60,000 nucleotides of DNA from Liolophura sinensis (taxonomy: Eukaryota > Mollusca > Polyplacophora > Chitonida > Chitonidae): assembly GCF_032854445.1 (NCBI RefSeq), contig NC_088295.1, positions 48,721,385 through 48,781,384 of the forward strand, in the 5' to 3' direction. Shown here piece after piece: positions 57,301-60,000 of the stretch. The translations under genes were made by a program, and so were the position numbers. Position 1 is the stretch's first letter; the number at the start of each line of letters is the position of its first letter. Under the pieces are notes generated by a model. That model did not search any database, had not been told where the DNA came from, and was given only the letters and a program-made list of their open reading frames with translations.

Positions 57301-60000
57301 AGTATGATTTAAAGGCATTAAATGTATTAGATTTCATTCAGAGACTTTGTTAAAAAAAACATGGAAGTGGATAATGTGTCATCGTTTCGTTTTGGAGCTC
57401 TTAAAAAAACAAATGAGTGGCTGAATGTTATGAATGATCCTATCTTTGCTGGATAGGGGAAAAAATCAACACACCTAAGCTTTAAGCAAACATGTACGGC
57501 AGTTATCTTAGTCAGTGTCTTTTGTTTTTGGCAGGGAATTACTCTGGCCGTATGATCACAGGCCTGGTCAGCCGCTTTAGTGCTAACCTATCACAGAAGC
57601 GATTTTACAGGATTACCTCCCTTCAGTATAGTCCAGATGGGAAGGACATGCTGGTCAGCTACTCTTCAGAACTCCTTTATCTGTTCAGTACCAAGGTCAG
57701 TCTGTGCTAATGAACAGTCCACCTCAAGAAAATGACAAAAGGATAAATTTGCTTTCTTCTACCCTATCATGTTGCATTTTTTGCAGCAAACAGCTTTCTG
57801 TTTGTGTCTTAACATCTAAGCTAAACACTGTTTAACAAAGCTGTAAGTCCAAATTTCAGATGTTATCTCAAAAGTTTCAGACTTTAGTAAGCATTATCTT
57901 CTTAGGCATGTGTTTAATTATTTTAAAATTTTGGAAAATATATAATTTTTGTTTTTGCAACCTTTTTTCCTTTGTAGAAAATAGAATTGTCATGACAGTA
58001 ACTTGTATTCGTGCTGTATTGGGTTTCAAAGTATTCAGTGATTTTCTTTGAAATGGCAATTACTTGGAAAGAAATATTGAATTTGGCCTCTTCTAAGTTT
58101 CGGTTAAAATGGGACGTACTTGTGCTCAAAAAAAAAAAAAAAATGGATGGAGATGTTCAGAAATTTATCAAAATTTAATTCAGGTTTATGTTTTAGTACC
58201 AGTCTCATCCCAAAACTTTTGAACAAATAGCCTGAGATTATTACATTGACTTCTATAGTGTTAAGAGTGCTAATTTAATATAAATGTACTTGTGGGCCTT
58301 TATTGTAGGAGGATAGCAAATCTCAAGAGTTCCAGAAAACTTCAAAGCCAGAGGTTGGCCAGTCTATTGAGGACATATGTACTAAAGGCAATGACAGTGG
58401 TTCAGACTCTGGAAACACCAAGGTAGGTGTTGTGGAAACCGTGTTGTTTTTTTAGCTCAAATATGACCTTTTCTAAAGCTCCTAAAATGTGGCCTTAATA
58501 CATATTAATCATGCTGCCTCACTGAATGACCACATGACGGTCACATCCCACCTAGTCACAGTATACTGTGCCAGTTTTAAACACATAGACTTTAACAGAT
58601 CAGGACGAAGTTGAATGTTTTCAGATAATAGTATTTTATTGATTTTGTTGTAAAGATTAAAAATCAGCATTTGAGTTTGAACGGGGTAGGGTTTCATTTA
58701 GCTGCAGTTGTTTATTCAGGATTTTTTAAAAGTATTAAGGAATATTAATAAGGTATTAAGTAAATATATGCTGAATACTGTAATTGCAGACTGATAAACC
58801 AACAGATTCTTCCAAAGTGGAGAAAGACACAAGCTCTGCACACAAATCAGATTCACAGGAGGCTACTACAGAAGTTGTGGAGACTCGTGCAGCAGAAGAT
58901 AACCTTCCCCAGTCCTCATCACAAGAGGGAGCTGTTGGCAGCAATGACACAAACCCGCGCCAACCTCCAATTAAGCGTCTGCGTCTGAGAGGTGACTGGT
59001 CAGACACAGGGCCTAATGCTCGCCCAGAAAGTGAGAGAGATGACGGTCAGTTTAAGAAGCAGCTTTGTTTTTAGGACTGTGTCTTTTTATTTGCTTTCTG
59101 CGTATATATTTGAGAAAATAATGTTTATTTGAGCAGATTATAAAGTTTGTCTGGTCCATGTAAGAAGCAGAATTTTCATTAAGATTTAAGATTTTATAAT
59201 TCAGTATTACTCTTTTTCCTTCATTACCGTTCTGTCATTCCGACAAACCTGTCTACCCGTGTTATAAGGACATATTATATGTTCAAGGTTATTCGGCCAC
59301 TAACATATTATAGATACATTGTATGCTGATTTGAAGCCAAATCAGTTTAATACATTGGGTTTCAGTGAATAAACACGAAAGAAGTACAAAGATCTGATTA
59401 ACCCTTTGAGCTGCCCAGGTGCATGGAGTTTAGAAAGGAATGGAAATGACTGTATATGTAAGCTCTGATATGGTGTAATCAACTTCAGGCTGCTGACCTT
59501 TGATGTTTTTTTAATTTCTGTGTGTGTTTCAGTTGAAGAGCGCAGCCCTCATGTGACACTGATGCAGAGAATGTCGGATATGCTTACCCGCTGGTTGGAT
59601 GGTAACATCAGACCAGAGCAGGGGGAGGCTGGGAGTACCAGTGCGGCTGGTGAAGGCAGCAGTAACCCTGAGGGTGGGGATGAGCCCCAAGGTGCCGAGG
59701 GAAGGAGCGATATGCCAACAGGGCGCAGACGTGGGGTCCAGGAACATCAGGGTTTGATTCAGGACCTGGAGAGCATGGAGATCCCTCGTCAGCCTCACTG
59801 TGATATAACTGACACGTTACGTAGTCTGTCCAAATACCATCAGCCAGATGGTTCCAGTCAACTGCCTGTCAAGAAATCATGCAATAATCCCGAGTCCTTC
59901 AAACTCAGTACTTCTCCGTGCCCCGAGGATATGGCAGAAACTGATCAACAATCATCTGTGACTGACTTTCAGATATCCCAGCATGCGCCAGAGTCCTGTG
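51317..60000 (+). CDS. DCAF6: DCAF6 (DDB1- and CUL4-associated factor 6), 5' part, 11 exons
   Basis: Exons: 51317-51386, 51840-51901, 52695-52787, 53460-53537, 55450-55554, 56111-56224, 56772-56907, 57535-57695, 58309-58422, 58790-59045 and 59533 to the edge. All phases agree; about 552 codons. The WD40 repeats carry blocks close to vertebrate DCAF6: [56 protein letters not shown] and [11 protein letters not shown], then [20 protein letters not shown] and [16 protein letters not shown]6 (NRIP/IQWD1) is a substrate receptor of CUL4-DDB1 ubiquitin ligases and binds nuclear receptors and calmodulin. The IQ region and last WD repeats lie beyond the window. The linker between LYLF and KRLRLRG is about 95 residues, against roughly 25 in the human protein as I recall it. 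Confidence 0.95.
51840..51901 (+). CDS. DCAF6: DCAF6 exon 2 (62 bp)
   Basis: After CTCTTTTGAAG it encodes [20 protein letters not shown] and C, matching the vertebrate FIQRLKLEATLNVHDGC segment. The donor TGT|GTAGGT gives phase 0 and joins VNTICW. A second GT four bases downstream (51906) would shift the frame. Confidence 0.85.
52150..52290 (+). repeat. DCAF6: Diverged SINE-B in DCAF6 intron 2
   Basis: GGATGGTGGTTTTCTCCAGG, then CATAAGTGAAATATTCTTGA and AGCATCCAAACCTAATAAA retain body and tail order. Confidence 0.6.
52695..52787 (+). CDS. DCAF6: DCAF6 exon 3
   Basis: [20 protein letters not shown] through CPYTGQ, the first WD repeat; phase 0 to 0. Confidence 0.9.
53160..53290 (-). repeat. 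DCAF6: Diverged SINE-B, reverse, in DCAF6 intron 3
   Basis: TTTATTTCATTGCATGGTAA and TGTACTCAAGAATTTTTTTT resemble the reversed tail; the rest is weak. Confidence 0.4.
53460..53537 (+). CDS. DCAF6: DCAF6 exon 4
   Basis: Encodes [20 protein letters not shown] after CTGTTGCAG, phase 0 to 0; very close to the vertebrate sequence. Confidence 0.92.
53538..55449. other. DCAF6: DCAF6 intron 4
   Basis: 1.9-kb intron, no further exon or element recognised. Confidence 0.5.
55450..55554 (+). CDS. DCAF6: DCAF6 exon 5
   Basis: [16 protein letters not shown] through CHYGTTYE, ending GAG|GTAAGT, phase 0. Confidence 0.92.
56111..56224 (+). CDS. DCAF6: DCAF6 exon 6
   Basis: Contains [20 protein letters not shown] and KEDCKE; WFDLR sits where DCAF proteins carry the DDB1-contact WDxR-type box. 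Confidence 0.92.
56330..56545 (+). repeat. DCAF6: Diverged SINE-B with (AAAT)n tail in DCAF6 intron 6
   Basis: GTCAGATAAGTGAGAATTCT, TGAGAGTGTCATTAACCAAC and a long AAATAAATAAAC tail match the SINE-B 3' end. Confidence 0.65.
56772..56907 (+). CDS. DCAF6: DCAF6 exon 7
   Basis: [17 protein letters not shown] through [16 protein letters not shown], phase 0 to 1. Confidence 0.92.
57535..57695 (+). CDS. DCAF6: DCAF6 exon 8
   Basis: [15 protein letters not shown] through [20 protein letters not shown] and LYLF, phase 1 to 0. Confidence 0.92.
58309..58422 (+). CDS. DCAF6: DCAF6 exon 9 (lineage-specific acidic linker)
   Basis: 38 Ser/Lys/Glu-rich residues in phase 0 between strong splice sites. 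I recall no counterpart of this length in vertebrate DCAF6. Confidence 0.75.
58790..59045 (+). CDS. DCAF6: DCAF6 exon 10
   Basis: The first ~57 residues are Ser/Thr/Glu-rich linker; the rest is the conserved [20 protein letters not shown] and PESERD. Donor GAC G|GTCAGT, phase 1. Confidence 0.9.
59533..60000 (+). CDS. DCAF6: DCAF6 exon 11, open at window edge
   Basis: Begins [20 protein letters not shown] and continues as low-complexity Gly/Glu/Ser/Gln-rich sequence with no stop to the end of the window. Confidence 0.9.

Overview
The window is nuclear DNA of an animal, most likely a mollusc. This rests on long introns with GT-AG splice sites, two protein genes that read as animal orthologues, and dense tRNA-derived SINEs of a kind I associate with molluscan genomes. 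The species cannot be fixed from the sequence.

Layout. (1) 1-22.8 kb is repeat-rich and gene-poor. It holds two SINE families (called SINE-A and SINE-B here), a 46/52-bp satellite with a 190-bp higher-order period (3.83-4.68 kb), a 32/33-bp minisatellite (5.68-6.28 kb), a ~195-bp near-perfect palindrome (7.26-7.46 kb), a degraded non-LTR retrotransposon inserted inside a MITE (9.6-12.3 kb), (TA)n-bearing repeats (14.3-14.6 kb) and a broken Tc1/mariner transposase (18.5-19.0 kb). At the extreme left edge, on the minus strand, is one exon of a bHLH gene whose partner exon belongs to the gene in region 2. (2) 22.8-33.6 kb is a complete seven-exon plus-strand gene for a compact (about 290 aa) Mondo/ChREBP-like bHLH-leucine-zipper protein with the C-terminal WMC/DCD domain. 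It starts just downstream of a TATA box and a CRE palindrome. Its introns contain SINEs, a Tigger/pogo-like non-autonomous transposon and a 69-bp minisatellite that grew out of a SINE. (3) 33.9-35.7 kb is a 914-bp tandem duplication. (4) 36-40.7 kb holds SINEs and an irregular GC-rich repeat block. (5) 40.7-45.3 kb is a broken Polinton/Maverick (adintovirus-like) remnant with integrase and the start of the packaging ATPase on plus, converging on a frameshifted protein-primed DNA polymerase B on minus. (6) 45.3-51.3 kb has minisatellites, a hairpin, an intact MITE and a SINE-A. (7) 51,317 to the right edge is the 5' part (11 exons, about 552 codons) of DCAF6, a CUL4-DDB1 substrate receptor, continuing beyond the window.

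The two intact genes have no evident functional link: one is a transcription factor of the Myc/Max/Mondo/Mlx network, the other a ubiquitin-ligase adaptor. The most interesting points are the compact Mondo-like protein and its inverted paralogous exon about 23 kb upstream, the SINE-born minisatellite, the palindrome, and the Polinton deletion junction. Exon boundaries were placed by eye from reading frame, splice consensus and remembered family conservation. No alignment or database search was run.
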